A stretch of 64,000 bases of DNA from Campylobacter sp. CN_NE2 (GTDB lineage: Bacteria; Campylobacterota; Campylobacteria; Campylobacterales; Campylobacteraceae): NCBI RefSeq assembly GCF_027797465.1, contig NZ_CP115608.1, positions 992,001 through 1,056,000 of the forward strand, read 5' to 3'. The notes beneath the pieces were generated by a model, which was not told the DNA's origin, ran no database searches, and saw only the letters and a program-made list of their open reading frames with translations. Position numbers and translations under genes: made by a program. Shown here piece by piece: positions 17,348 through 26,726 of this stretch (its first letter is position 1; each line of letters starts with the position of its first letter).

Positions 17348-19189
17348 TTAAGATTTTTTATTATTTAATATAAAATTTGTGATAGTATTGTAATCAAGTC
17401 CTAAATTCGCTTCAACTTCGCTAGTATTGCCGTGTTGAATAAATTTATCGCTATATTCAAAACTATAAATTTTTATATCATAAATTTTATTATCTTGTAA
17501 AAATCCGCTGAGCATTTCAGCGATACCGCCCTTTTTCGCACTATCACTAAAAACATACCAAATTTTATCTTTTTTGGCTAAATTTAGTAAAAATTCGCTA
17601 TCTAATGGCTTAGCAAAAACCAAATCCACAACATCGCAAGAAATTTTATTTTCTAAATTTAAAGCCACTTTGCAGGCCTTACCCACAGCGTTGCCATAAC
17701 CAATAAGAGCGACATTTGCGTTTTTATTCTCTTGCAAAAAACAGGCTTTTGTAAAATCCAAAATCTCTAAATTCGCAAATTTATCTTTAAATTCGTCCAA
17801 AATAAAGCTTCCCCGCGGATAGCGAAGTGCCAAAACGCCCTTATGTGCGTAAGAATACTCCATTAAAGCATGAAAACTTCGCTCGTCCCTTGGAGCGCAC
17901 ATCGAGATATTTGGTATCGCATTTAAAAAGCTTATATCAAATGCGCCTTGATGCGTCTCGCCGTCTTCGCCGACGATTCCTGCTCTATCCATTGCTAAAA
18001 CTGCATCTAAATTCATAATAGCTAAATCATGGATCACTTGATCATAAGCTCTTTGCATAAATGTCGAATAAATGGTAATGTAAGGCTTAAAGCCTTCCTT
18101 TGCCATCGCCGCCATTGAAGCAACTGCGTGTTGCTCTGCGATTGCTGCGTCCCAAAAACGATCAGGAAAAGCTTCCATAAGCTTATCAATGCCTGTTCCA
18201 TTTGGCATAGCAGCCGTTACACCTACGACATTTTCGTGTTTTTTAGCTAAATTTAACAAAGCTTCGCTATAAATATCAGTCGCTTTTTTTAGGCTTTCGC
18301 CTTTTTTAAATTCGCCGCTTTGCAGATCAAAAGGTCCCACGCCGTGCCACGATACTTCGTAACCTTCGGCTTTTTCATACCCTTTGCCTTTTATGGTTTG
18401 AGCATGAATCACCACAGGTTTTTTCATCGCTTTTGCCGCTTCAAGAGCGTTTATAATCTCAACCAAATTATGCCCGTCGATTGGGCCAATGTATTCAAGA
18501 CCTAGCTCTTCAAAAAACATTCCGGGCATAATTAGACGCAAAGAATTTTCAAATTTTTTAGCCATATAGGTTGCGCCTTTTGGCGCGTGAGATAAAATTT
18601 GCGTAACTTTGCCTTTGAATTTTTGATACATTTCCCCTGCCATAGCCTGACTTAGATATTTACTTAAAGCCCCGATTGGCTTAGAAATGCTCATTTTATT
18701 ATCATTTAAAAGGATTATACAAGGAAGTCTTAAATCGCCTAGCTCGTTCATAGCTTCATACGCGATCCCGCCACTCATCGAACCATCGCCGATAAATGCG
18801 ATAGGAATTCGATCTTCGTTTTTAAGTTTTATGGCTTTTGCTGCTCCAAGAGCTAGTGAAATCGAAGTCGAGCTATGCCCTGCGATAAAATAGTCAAATT
18901 CGCTCTCGCTTGGCTTTGTATAACCGCTGATACCGCCAAATTTACGCAAACTCTCAAAACTATCCCAGCGATCCGATAAAAGTTTATGAGCGTAGCTTTG
19001 ATGACTAACATCAAAGATAAATGGATCATTTTTAGCATCAAAAACGAAGTGCATAGCCACGATTAGCTCGACTGCGCCGATATTTGAGCTTAGATGACCG
19101 CCGTTAGTGCTAACGACTTCTAAAATGCGAGAGCGAATTTTTTCGCAAAGCTCGATTAGCTCATCTAGCGAATAGTTTTTAATATCCAT
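17348..19189 (-). CDS. dxs: 1-deoxy-D-xylulose-5-phosphate synthase
   Basis: A 613-residue thiamine-diphosphate enzyme joining pyruvate and glyceraldehyde 3-phosphate at the first step of the non-mevalonate isoprenoid pathway. The N-terminal part has GGHLSSNIGAVELIVAMHFV and the ThDP/Mg motif GDGSMSGGIAYEAMN; the second domain has DRAGIVGEDGETHQGAFDIS. Its ATG overlaps the hisC stop by one base (TAATG on the minus strand). In C. jejuni and Helicobacter pylori, fliF-fliG-fliH normally stand directly before dxs; they are missing here. Confidence 0.97.
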   Translation of the reverse strand: MDIKNYSLDELIELCEKIRSRILEVVSTNGGHLSSNIGAVELIVAMHFVFDAKNDPFIFDVSHQSYAHKLLSDRWDSFESLRKFGGISGYTKPSESEFDYFIAGHSSTSISLALGAAKAIKLKNEDRIPIAFIGDGSMSGGIAYEAMNELGDLRLPCIILLNDNKMSISKPIGALSKYLSQAMAGEMYQKFKGKVTQILSHAPKGATYMAKKFENSLRLIMPGMFFEELGLEYIGPIDGHNLVEIINALEAAKAMKKPVVIHAQTIKGKGYEKAEGYEVSWHGVGPFDLQSGEFKKGESLKKATDIYSEALLNLAKKHENVVGVTAAMPNGTGIDKLMEAFPDRFWDAAIAEQHAVASMAAMAKEGFKPYITIYSTFMQRAYDQVIHDLAIMNLDAVLAMDRAGIVGEDGETHQGAFDISFLNAIPNISMCAPRDERSFHALMEYSYAHKGVLALRYPRGSFILDEFKDKFANLEILDFTKACFLQENKNANVALIGYGNAVGKACKVALNLENKISCDVVDLVFAKPLDSEFLLNLAKKDKIWYVFSDSAKKGGIAEMLSGFLQDNKIYDIKIYSFEYSDKFIQHGNTSEVEANLGLDYNTITNFILNNKKS

Positions 19190-20289
19190 TACAAATACTT
19201 TTCAAGCGTTTTAAGTAACTTATCGTTTTGTTTTGGCAGCCCTATGGTAATGCGAATTGCGTTTAAGCCATAGCCTTTTAGATTTCGCACGATTATGCCT
19301 TTTTTAAGTAACGCATTTGAAATAGCCGTGCTATCAAACATCTCATCAAAAACGAAAGTGATAAAATTCGTATATGAATTTATGAAATTTATGCCGTTTT
19401 CGTCGGCAAATTTTTCATATTTTTTCATCTCTTTGAAATTGTTTTTTAAAGTCTCTTTTACAAATTTTTCATCTTTAAGCGCAGCTAATGCCGCAACTAG
19501 GCTGATAGTTGTTACATTAAACGGCGGACGAAGTTTATAAAGAGCATTTATGATATTTTCATCTGCTACGCCATATCCTATACGCATGCCCCCTAAACCA
19601 TAAAGTTTAGAAAAAGTGCCAAGATAAAGAACATTTTTGAAATTTTTAACGATAAATTCAGGTCTAATCTCTTTATTTTTATCTTTATATGTCGCAAATT
19701 CGTTATAAGCGCCGTCGATGACAACTAGCACATTTTCGTCGATTTTGCGAATAAATTCATAAACTTCTTTTGCGTCCAAACACTCGCCTAACGGATTGTT
19801 TGGCAAACAAAGAAAAATCACGCCGATTTCATCTTTGTGTGCGTTATAAATTTCTAAAAATTCAGCCAAATCGTGCATTTGCGATTTTGTGCGATAAACT
19901 TTGCTTTCGCAGTGAGCCGCGTAAATTCCATACATCGCAAATGTAACTCCTGCCGTTAAAATGGCAGTTTTCGCACTCGTTTTTGCATGAAGTGCAAATT
20001 CGATTATCTGGTCGCTTCCTGAACCGATGATGATATTTTTTTCGCCAACATTATAAAATTTAGCTAACGCCCCTTTTAGCTCAAACATAGAATCATCAGG
20101 GTATAAATGCGCATTTCGTGCATTTTTTTCAATCGCCTTTTGAACTTTTTTGCTAGTTCCCATTGGATTTTCATTGCTTGCTAGTTTGATAACATCATCT
20201 TTGTCGATGCCAAATTCACGCACGACTAGCTCAATCGGCTTTCCTGCTTCGTAATTACTTAAATTTTCTACAAATTCGTTAAATTTCAT
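19189..20289 (-). CDS. hisC: Histidinol-phosphate aminotransferase
   Basis: A 366-residue class I/II PLP aminotransferase of histidine synthesis. It has [11 protein letters not shown] for substrate and cofactor, [15 protein letters not shown], and the PLP lysine in [18 protein letters not shown]. The start at 20289 is chosen because GGAGAG lies upstream and the ATG overlaps the pheA stop (ATGA); a start at 20322 would add 11 residues and run into pheA. In campylobacters this gene follows pheA and may also act on aromatic keto acids, which is inference from position. Confidence 0.93.
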   Translation of the reverse strand: MKFNEFVENLSNYEAGKPIELVVREFGIDKDDVIKLASNENPMGTSKKVQKAIEKNARNAHLYPDDSMFELKGALAKFYNVGEKNIIIGSGSDQIIEFALHAKTSAKTAILTAGVTFAMYGIYAAHCESKVYRTKSQMHDLAEFLEIYNAHKDEIGVIFLCLPNNPLGECLDAKEVYEFIRKIDENVLVVIDGAYNEFATYKDKNKEIRPEFIVKNFKNVLYLGTFSKLYGLGGMRIGYGVADENIINALYKLRPPFNVTTISLVAALAALKDEKFVKETLKNNFKEMKKYEKFADENGINFINSYTNFITFVFDEMFDSTAISNALLKKGIIVRNLKGYGLNAIRITIGLPKQNDKLLKTLEKYL

Positions 20290-21365
20290 TGTATCTCTCC
20301 GTTTATATAACTTCCTAACCACGATATTTCGTGACCCCTTTTGTGCGCATCTTCTAGCACACGCTTAACCTTTTCATCATCGATATGACCTTCAAAATCT
20401 ATGTAAAACCCGTATCTAAAATTTTTGGCTTTTTCCGGTCTGCTTTCAAGTTTAGTCAAATTTATACCTTCGTTTCTAAACATTTGAAGAAGTTCGACTA
20501 GACCACCCGGTCTATCGTCAGTTTTAGCCAAAATGCTTGTTTTATCGTGTTCGCTTTTTTGATTTTTAAAATCACTTAACACAAAAAATCTAGTTCGATT
20601 TGCCGAATTATCTTCGATTTTTTCAAAAACAATCGGAAGATCATATAAATTCGCCGCTATTTTTGAGCAAATCGCCGCCGAATTTGGCGTTTGAGAAGCT
20701 GTTTTAGCTGCTAATGCCGTTGATTTTGTAGGGATAAATTCAGCCCCTATTAGATTGTGATCGTCTAAAAATTTGCGACATTGATTATAGCCTTGCGGGT
20801 GCGAAAAAATCGTCTTAATCTCGCCAATATCGGTGCAGTTACTAGCAAATGAGTGATGAATATCCATATAAATTTCAGCCACAATCTTCACGCTATCGTA
20901 TTTTCGCAAACAATCAAGCGTAACGCCAACTGCGCCTTCTGTGTTGTTTTCTATCGGCACGACGCCGTATTTAGCACCGCCGTTTATAAGCTCTTTAAAA
21001 ACTGCTTCTATGTTTGAAAGTGGCAGATACGAGCTAACCGCGCCAAAACGACTTTGCGCTGCTTGATGAGTATGCGTTCCAAAAGGTCCTAAAAATGCGA
21101 CAACTTGCGGTTTTTCCAAATTTCTTGAAACCGAAAAAATCTCAAAAAATATCGCTTCGATCGCACTTTTGCTTAAATTTTTTGTTTTTGCGCTTCCTAG
21201 CCTAGAAATTATCGCCCTTTCGCGTTCAGGTCTGTAAATCGCCGTTCCTGTTGAGTTTTTTAACTCGCCGATTTTTTTGACAAAATCCATTCTTTTATCA
21301 AGAAGTTCCAAAATTTGCATATCGACTTCATCTATGCAATTTCTCAAATCATCAATATTTTGCAC
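20286..21365 (-). CDS. pheA: Bifunctional chorismate mutase/prephenate dehydratase
   Basis: A 359-residue P-protein of phenylalanine synthesis. Residues 1-85 are an AroQ-type chorismate mutase ([19 protein letters not shown]). Residues about 95-275 are the prephenate dehydratase ([44 protein letters not shown]). The C-terminal ACT domain ([20 protein letters not shown] and ESRP) senses phenylalanine for feedback inhibition. It overlaps the HAD gene by 14 nt and hisC by 4 nt, so it is part of a tight lysA-HAD-pheA-hisC operon. Confidence 0.97.
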   Translation of the reverse strand: MQNIDDLRNCIDEVDMQILELLDKRMDFVKKIGELKNSTGTAIYRPERERAIISRLGSAKTKNLSKSAIEAIFFEIFSVSRNLEKPQVVAFLGPFGTHTHQAAQSRFGAVSSYLPLSNIEAVFKELINGGAKYGVVPIENNTEGAVGVTLDCLRKYDSVKIVAEIYMDIHHSFASNCTDIGEIKTIFSHPQGYNQCRKFLDDHNLIGAEFIPTKSTALAAKTASQTPNSAAICSKIAANLYDLPIVFEKIEDNSANRTRFFVLSDFKNQKSEHDKTSILAKTDDRPGGLVELLQMFRNEGINLTKLESRPEKAKNFRYGFYIDFEGHIDDEKVKRVLEDAHKRGHEISWLGSYINGEIQ

Positions 21366-22134
21366 TTATCGCTCCTAAAAACTCATCTACACTTTTAAAA
21401 ACAAAATCCAAAATTTTAGGCTCAACGCCGGAATTTTCCACCTTTTCAACTTTTCCGCTAAGCACCAAAGCCGTTTTCATACCAAGCGCTTTTGCGCCTT
21501 TTAAATCGCCAAGCGCGTCATCGCTAATGATAGTTATATCGCTAAATTTAAGCCCGTTTTTTTGTAAATTTAATAGTCTTAACGCCTCTTCATAAAATGC
21601 CAAACTTGGCTTTCCAACTGCCTTAAATTCGCAGTTTGTGGCTGTTTTTATCATATTTGCGACCGCACCCACGCCCGGATAGAGCCGTCCGTTTTTTTTG
21701 TAAATGCTAGTTTCATGTAGCGGGATAAATTTCGCTCCACCCAAAACAAGCTCAATCATATTTGCAAATTCGCTAAATTTAAAATCGTCCCAGCTTGCCA
21801 CAAGGACTGCATTTTTTGATTTTAAATTTTGCGTAAAACCCAAATTTTGCATAGTTTGTTTAAATTCGTCCGCCCCAAAAAGTGCCGCATCGCATGGAGC
21901 TATAAAGCGATTTAAAACGCAAAATGGATCAAGGTAAGAGCCGTCCTTTATATCTAGCCCCTTACCCCTTAAATTCGCTAAAAAATCATCGCTTTTTGCC
22001 TTTGTGTTATTTGTGATAACCACATAGGGCAAATTTTTCTCGTTCAAAAAATTTATTAGCTCTTTTGCCCCTTTTATCGGACTTTTGTCGCTATCGCTAA
22101 GCAAAGTTCCTTGAACATCGATCAAAAAGCTCAC
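21352..22134 (-). CDS. HAD-superfamily hydrolase (NagD/HDHD2-like)
   Basis: A 260-residue HAD protein with a NagD-type cap: GAKELINFLNEKNLPYVVIT carries motif II (VITNNT), and the C-terminal part has KPSLAFYEEAL and SDDALGDLKGAKALGMKTAL (motif IV). Motif I reads IDVQGTL, so the nucleophile is Asp6 but the usual second aspartate two residues on is Gln8, similar to the D-x-S-G form of animal HDHD2/LHPP. It may therefore be a slow or protein-directed phosphatase. It overlaps lysA by 4 nt and pheA by 14 nt. Substrate unknown. Confidence 0.85.
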   Translation of the reverse strand: MSFLIDVQGTLLSDSDKSPIKGAKELINFLNEKNLPYVVITNNTKAKSDDFLANLRGKGLDIKDGSYLDPFCVLNRFIAPCDAALFGADEFKQTMQNLGFTQNLKSKNAVLVASWDDFKFSEFANMIELVLGGAKFIPLHETSIYKKNGRLYPGVGAVANMIKTATNCEFKAVGKPSLAFYEEALRLLNLQKNGLKFSDITIISDDALGDLKGAKALGMKTALVLSGKVEKVENSGVEPKILDFVFKSVDEFLGAISAKY

Positions 22135-23333
22135 AAATATTCCTTTTCAAGTGCGATTAAATCTTCAAAACTCTCTCGTTTGCGAATAAGTCTAGCTTTG
22201 CCACCCTGCACGGCGACTTCTGCGGCTCTGCCACGAGAATTGTAATTACTCGACATAGTAAAGCCATACGCCCCTGCACTTTTTACGCAAAGCAAATCGC
22301 CACTATTTAAATTTGGTAGCTCCACGCCCTTTGCCAAAAAATCTCCGCTTTCACAAATAGGACCAACTATATCGCAAGGCGAATTTTGCGAACTAGCCGA
22401 ATTTACAACAGAAATTTCGTGGTAAGCGCCATATAAGCTTGGCCTTATTAAATCGTTCATCGCACCATCGACCACGACAAAGCGTTTTTCGTTATTTTTC
22501 TTTTCATATAAAACTTTTGTTAGGAAAATTCCGGCATTTCCTACCAAAAATCGCCCCGGTTCGCATACGATTGTTACATCTAGACCACTAAGATTAGCTA
22601 AAATTCCTTGTGCGTAATCGTATAAATTTATCTCTTCTTCGCTTTGGTATTTTATGCCTATTCCTCCACCAATGTCAAAGAATTTAATCTCTATTTTTAG
22701 TGCCAAAAGCTCTCGCAAAAGTTTGCTTACAATGCCGCTAGCTTCGATAATAGGGGCAATATCGGTTAGTTGCGAACCTATGTGAAAGTGAATTCCAACA
22801 GGGTTTAAAAATTCGCTATTTTTTGCATAAATATACATTTTTTTTGCTTCATCAATGCTAACGCCAAATTTATTTTCATTTAGACCTGTTGAGATATACG
22901 GGTGCGTTTTGGCATCAACATTTGGATTTACACGGATTGAAATTCTAGCTTCTTTGCCAAGCTCTTTTGCCACGCTTTCAAGGCGAAGCATTTCAGCATA
23001 GCTTTCTAAATTTATCATCAAAATATCGTTTTCTAAGGCTTCTTTTAACTCAAAATCTTGTTTGCCAACCCCTGAAAATACGATTTTATAAGAATTTGCT
23101 CCTGCTGCTAGGGCGCGTTTTACTTCGCCGATACTAACGCAGTCAAATCCGCTTCCTAAATTTGCTAAATGCTTTAAAACGCTTAAATTTGAATTTGCTT
23201 TTACGGCAAAACAAACGAGCGATTTTCTTGCGTTAAATGAATTTTTTAGAGCTAAATAGTTTTTTTCTATCGCGTCAAAATCATAAACATAAAGCGGTGT
23301 GCCAAATTTAGTGGCTATTTCATTATAATTCAT
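22131..23333 (-). CDS. lysA: Diaminopimelate decarboxylase
   Basis: A 400-residue fold III PLP enzyme that makes L-lysine from meso-diaminopimelate. The PLP lysine is in VCFAVKANSNLSVL (about residue 46), the glycine-rich phosphate site is FDIGGGIGIKY, and the second-subunit cysteine lies in GPICESGDFLAKG. The partner DapB is at 50573-51334. Operon head for the HAD-pheA-hisC-dxs stretch, 45 nt downstream of the LptG-like gene. Confidence 0.97.
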   Translation of the reverse strand: MNYNEIATKFGTPLYVYDFDAIEKNYLALKNSFNARKSLVCFAVKANSNLSVLKHLANLGSGFDCVSIGEVKRALAAGANSYKIVFSGVGKQDFELKEALENDILMINLESYAEMLRLESVAKELGKEARISIRVNPNVDAKTHPYISTGLNENKFGVSIDEAKKMYIYAKNSEFLNPVGIHFHIGSQLTDIAPIIEASGIVSKLLRELLALKIEIKFFDIGGGIGIKYQSEEEINLYDYAQGILANLSGLDVTIVCEPGRFLVGNAGIFLTKVLYEKKNNEKRFVVVDGAMNDLIRPSLYGAYHEISVVNSASSQNSPCDIVGPICESGDFLAKGVELPNLNSGDLLCVKSAGAYGFTMSSNYNSRGRAAEVAVQGGKARLIRKRESFEDLIALEKEYL

Positions 23334-23378
23334 AAAATTCCTTGAAAATAAAAAGTTATAAATTCTAGCGAAAAAAGC

Positions 23379-24440
23379 TTAACGATGCTTAAAAACGAGA
23401 TATAATGCAAACAAAAATATAGCAAAAATCGGCAAAATAATGCCAAGTTCAGGCATAATCACGCCGTTAAGAGAAAAACGAATCAAAACAAACAAAACGC
23501 CCCAAATGCAAAGTGTAGCGATAAAAAATCCAAAGCTTAAAAGTGCAAGATTAAAAAATCGTCCGGTAACCGGCAGATAATAATACAAAATCAAAACCAT
23601 AAGCGGTGCAAAAAGCGGAAAGAAAATCATATTGTATAAATTTGCCTTGATTGAGCCGACATTTATGCCTTGTGATTTAAAGGTTTTTATCGATTTTATG
23701 GCTTCTGAAATGGTATAAACATTTGCCGAATCATAAACGCTTTCGATTGTATTTGGATCAAATCCGCCAAGAGCGGTTATGTCGTTTTGGATTTCATATT
23801 TCAAACCATCTTTTCCAAGCTCAAATTCGCTCGGCAAAATGGTAGTATTTAACTCGCTAAAATGCCATTTTTTATCTTCATAAACGCCTTTTTGGCTACT
23901 TGATTTTGAAATCAAAGCATTATCTTTAACTTCAAAAAATGCAATATCACTTGCGGCTTTTGCCCCCGGATTTAGCTCTTTTATGTAGATATATTTGCCT
24001 TCAAATTTCAAAAACATATCATTGCTAAGCGACCAAATTTGCGAGAAATTCGTCAAATTCTTTTGAAAACGGAGCGAGTATGCAAACGGGGTGTTATTTA
24101 AGCCGATATAAATAAGCGTTATGATTAAAGCTATCAAAAATGGCGGAACTATAAATGAATTTTTACTAACTCCAAGCGCGTAAAAACTAACAAATTCGTT
24201 GCTACGAATCATATTAAAAGCTGTGATGATTAACGCAAAAATCAGGCTTAAAGGAAGCGTGTAGGTTACAGCTACACTCGCGGTTAATGCGATATATAAA
24301 AGAGCTGTGTTTGCGCTTTGCGGGAAGTCTTTTAAATTTGTTAGCACATCAATGCCGACATAAAAGCACTCCAATGCGATAAACAAAATAACGACATATT
24401 TAAAATAAACATAGCCTACATATCGCGAGTAAAGCTTCAA
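23379..24440 (-). CDS. LPS export permease of the LptF/LptG (YjgP/YjgQ) family
   Basis: A 353-residue inner-membrane protein with three membrane segments near the N-terminus (residues about 12-30, 45-70 and 98-120), a periplasmic jellyroll (about 130-260) and three C-terminal segments. This is the LptF/LptG layout; these subunits pull lipopolysaccharide from the inner membrane with LptB and pass it to LptC. Sequence alone does not tell LptF from LptG by eye. It ends next to pth, as in C. jejuni. Confidence 0.88.
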   Translation of the reverse strand: MKLYSRYVGYVYFKYVVILFIALECFYVGIDVLTNLKDFPQSANTALLYIALTASVAVTYTLPLSLIFALIITAFNMIRSNEFVSFYALGVSKNSFIVPPFLIALIITLIYIGLNNTPFAYSLRFQKNLTNFSQIWSLSNDMFLKFEGKYIYIKELNPGAKAASDIAFFEVKDNALISKSSSQKGVYEDKKWHFSELNTTILPSEFELGKDGLKYEIQNDITALGGFDPNTIESVYDSANVYTISEAIKSIKTFKSQGINVGSIKANLYNMIFFPLFAPLMVLILYYYLPVTGRFFNLALLSFGFFIATLCIWGVLFVLIRFSLNGVIMPELGIILPIFAIFLFALYLVFKHR

Positions 24441-24442
24441 AC

Positions 24443-25105
24443 TTAATCCTTCAAGCAGTTTTTCGTGTTGAATTTTGCCGAAATTTCGTTAATATTTGAT
24501 TTTATCAGCTCTAAAAGCCCATTTTTGGCATATTTTAAAATCTCTTTTAAACACTCTTTTTCGTTTGCATTGAAATTTGATAAGACAAAATTTGCCGTGT
24601 TTGGTTTGAAATTTGGCAAATTTAGATTTGATAAATTTGAAATTTGTGAAAGCGGAGAATTTGCTGAATTTTTTGAATTCACGGAATTCGCCGAATTCGG
24701 CAAAGAATTTTCGCTTCGTCCCACGCCTATGCGAACTCGCTCGTATTCGTTACCGATTAGATTATCGATTGACTTTATGCCGTTGTGTCCGCCGCTAGAC
24801 CCACCAAATTTAAACTTCATAGCACCAAATTTTAAATCAATGTCGTCGTGAATAACGATAATGCGTTCGGGTTTGTAAAAATCTTTAACTGCTTTTACCG
24901 AATTTCCGCTTAAATTCATAAAAGTTTGTGGTTTTAAAAGTAGAAGCGAACCTTTTTTATAAAGTTCGCCTTTGAATTTTGAGGGGCTTCCGACGGCGTC
25001 GAAACCGCCGTCATTTATAAGCTCGTCAATCAGCATAAATCCTACATTATGCCTTGTATTTTTATACTCATCTCCCGGGTTTCCTAAACCTACGATAAGT
25101 ATCAT
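24443..25105 (-). CDS. pth: Peptidyl-tRNA hydrolase with Asn-Ser-rich insertion
   Basis: A 220-residue enzyme releasing peptides from peptidyl-tRNA. Family motifs are present: [20 protein letters not shown] with the catalytic histidine, [13 protein letters not shown], and [20 protein letters not shown] then GHNGIKSID. After VRIGVGR the normal C-terminal segment is delayed by about 40 residues of low complexity containing consecutive [15 protein letters not shown] triplets before FVLSNF. Typical Pth is about 180-190 residues, so the insertion explains the extra length. Downstream of rplY, as in C. jejuni. Confidence 0.95.
   Translation of the reverse strand: MILIVGLGNPGDEYKNTRHNVGFMLIDELINDGGFDAVGSPSKFKGELYKKGSLLLLKPQTFMNLSGNSVKAVKDFYKPERIIVIHDDIDLKFGAMKFKFGGSSGGHNGIKSIDNLIGNEYERVRIGVGRSENSLPNSANSVNSKNSANSPLSQISNLSNLNLPNFKPNTANFVLSNFNANEKECLKEILKYAKNGLLELIKSNINEISAKFNTKNCLKD
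24657..24715 (-). repeat. 9-bp minisatellite inside pth
   Basis: On the plus strand GAATT recurs with near-regular 9-bp spacing; on the coding strand this gives AATTC-starting 9-mers encoding Asn-Ser-X units ([15 protein letters not shown]). The period is three codons, so changes in copy number keep the frame. Confidence 0.75.
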
Positions 25106-25113
25106 TTTACGCC

Positions 25114-25650
25114 TTATTTAGCTGTCAAAACTCCGACAACTGCGACTGATTCTTTTTCGATAATGCTAACGCCTTTTGGAAGCACAATATCTCTAACTAG
25201 GATAGAATCGCCCACATCAAGCTCAGTTACATCAAGCGTGAAATCATTTGGAATATCTTTTCCTGCGCATTTTACGGCTAGGCGTCTTTTTGATTGCACC
25301 AAGACACCTTTGTTTTTAAGACCTTTTGCGATACCTACGACTTTAACAGGGATTAGATATTTGCTGACCTCTTTGTCATCAACAACACGCAAATCAACAT
25401 GCAACAAAGCGTTTGTTACAGGGTGTTTTTGATATTCTTGGATAACAACTTTGTAGGTTTTTTTGCCAACTTTTACTTCAAAAGGAAGTGTAGTTTTGGC
25501 TCTAACTGCTTTTATAAAATCATTTGATTTAAACGCAGCGTTTATATTTTCAAATCCTTTCGCGTAAATGTTTGCGATTAGATAACCATCTCTTTTCAAG
25601 GCTTTTGAAGACCTTTTACCGATACTCTCTCTAACGATACCTTCTAACAT
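25114..25650 (-). CDS. rplY: 50S ribosomal protein L25 (general stress protein Ctc form)
   Basis: A 178-residue 5S rRNA-binding protein. The N-terminal L25 domain (about residues 1-90, [20 protein letters not shown] and [16 protein letters not shown]) is followed by the C-terminal TL5/Ctc beta domain. The length fits the two-domain form. It begins the rplY-pth-lptG order shared with C. jejuni. RBS AAAGGACAAC precedes the start. Confidence 0.95.
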   Translation of the reverse strand: MLEGIVRESIGKRSSKALKRDGYLIANIYAKGFENINAAFKSNDFIKAVRAKTTLPFEVKVGKKTYKVVIQEYQKHPVTNALLHVDLRVVDDKEVSKYLIPVKVVGIAKGLKNKGVLVQSKRRLAVKCAGKDIPNDFTLDVTELDVGDSILVRDIVLPKGVSIIEKESVAVVGVLTAK

Positions 25651-25757
25651 CGTTGTCCTTTCGTAAAAAATAGGCTGAGAGTATAGCGAAAAATTTATAA
25701 AAACAAGTTGAATTTAATGTGGTTTGGTTTTGTTTGTCGTTGTGATGAATTTGCATT

Positions 25758-25800
25758 GTCATTGCGAAGCTACGCAACTATTATGGTAGGCAAGGATGCC
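25758..25800 (-). repeat. Partial copy of the GTCATTGCGAG palindromic repeat
   Basis: Carries one terminus (GTCATTGCGAAGCTACGC) of the dispersed repeat that is complete at 26727-26860 and 56056-56245. The opposite end is not recognisable, so this is a decayed or truncated copy. Confidence 0.55.
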
Positions 25801-25866
25801 AGCTTTACGAACTGCTCTATCCAAAATTTGATTAGCTTTCGCTATTCTGCTGTTTGTTGAACTCAT
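25759..25866 (-). CDS. Possible 35-residue protein ending in a repeat
   Basis: Starting at the ATG at 25866 with a strong AAAGGAGAG site 5 nt upstream, the frame reads MSSTNSRIAKANQILDRAVR and then KAGILAYHNSCVASQ before TGA. The last residues and the stop come from a copy of the GTCATTGCGA repeat, so the gene may have been cut off by repeat insertion. It follows the unknown membrane protein by 27 nt in the same direction. I do not recognise the sequence. It may be a real small protein, a truncated gene or chance. Confidence 0.4.
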   Translation of the reverse strand: MSSTNSRIAKANQILDRAVRKAGILAYHNSCVASQ

Positions 25867-25893
25867 GGTTCTCTCCTTTAAAAAAATTTGTTA

Positions 25894-26700
25894 TTAAATT
25901 AATTCGTAACTTTTTTTAATATGGTCAATATTTATATTTTTTTGCAAAAAATATTGTTTGACTTCTTTATAAATTTCATCACTATATAGATAAATCATAA
26001 AATATCTAGCCGACAACAATGCACCATACATAGGCACAGTGTGGTGTGATTTTGCAATTCTTAAAAAAGGAAAAATTTTAAATCCTTTTAAACTACAATT
26101 TATAAAAAAATAAGATAAAAATTTAATTATTAAATTTATAAAGCAAAATAGTATTGATGGCAAAAAAGCTATTATCACAAATAAAATAAAGATAATAAAT
26201 AAAAAACATTTGAAATAGATAGGAAAATCTTCAAAATGACCAGTTCCGACAAAAAAGGTTCTTGCCAATTCATCATGTGAAATTTTACATTTTCTTTTTA
26301 ACTTTCCGTAATCATAAAATTCTATGTAATGATTTGTAAATTTGATTTTATGATTTTTAAATTTAAATTTTTGAAGAACAGCAATAATGATAATATAACT
26401 TACTGGTATCAAACTTAACCAAAGCAATTCTTGTGGAACTTTACCCCAACGCAATTCTTGTAATATCCCTGCAAAAATACAAGCAAAAATAAAAGATGAA
26501 ACAAGTAAAGTTAATACAAAAAATTCTTCATAGCTTTGTATAATGAGCGGGTCTTTATCATAATCCCTAAAATTTGGATTATTTTTCTTTTGAAATTCTA
26601 AATCTTGTTGATATTTTTGTTCTTTTATTTGTGCTTTTTGAATTTTGGCTTCTGCGTTTTTCTTTAACTGCTCGGCTCTTTGTTTTATATCGTTTTCCAA
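25894..26700 (-). CDS. Unknown membrane protein with N-terminal coiled coil
   Basis: A 268-residue protein of unknown family. Residues about 1-45 are highly charged and helical (ENDIKQRAEQLKKNAEAKIQ), likely a coiled coil. Two hydrophobic segments follow (about 58-80 and 92-112), then a charged loop, then a long hydrophobic stretch (about 165-205) and a soluble C-terminal tail. Both ends of the gene are bordered by dispersed palindromic repeats and there is no counterpart here in the C. jejuni order I recall, so it looks like an accessory cassette. Function cannot be inferred. Confidence 0.7.
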   Translation of the reverse strand: MENDIKQRAEQLKKNAEAKIQKAQIKEQKYQQDLEFQKKNNPNFRDYDKDPLIIQSYEEFFVLTLLVSSFIFACIFAGILQELRWGKVPQELLWLSLIPVSYIIIIAVLQKFKFKNHKIKFTNHYIEFYDYGKLKRKCKISHDELARTFFVGTGHFEDFPIYFKCFLFIIFILFVIIAFLPSILFCFINLIIKFLSYFFINCSLKGFKIFPFLRIAKSHHTVPMYGALLSARYFMIYLYSDEIYKEVKQYFLQKNINIDHIKKSYELI

Positions 26701-26726
26701 TTTTAATCCTTTTTGTAAATTTTCTC

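Noticed and set aside
24657-24715. CRISPR array
   Set aside because: The GAATT periodicity is 9 bp with no unique spacers and lies in the coding frame of pth.
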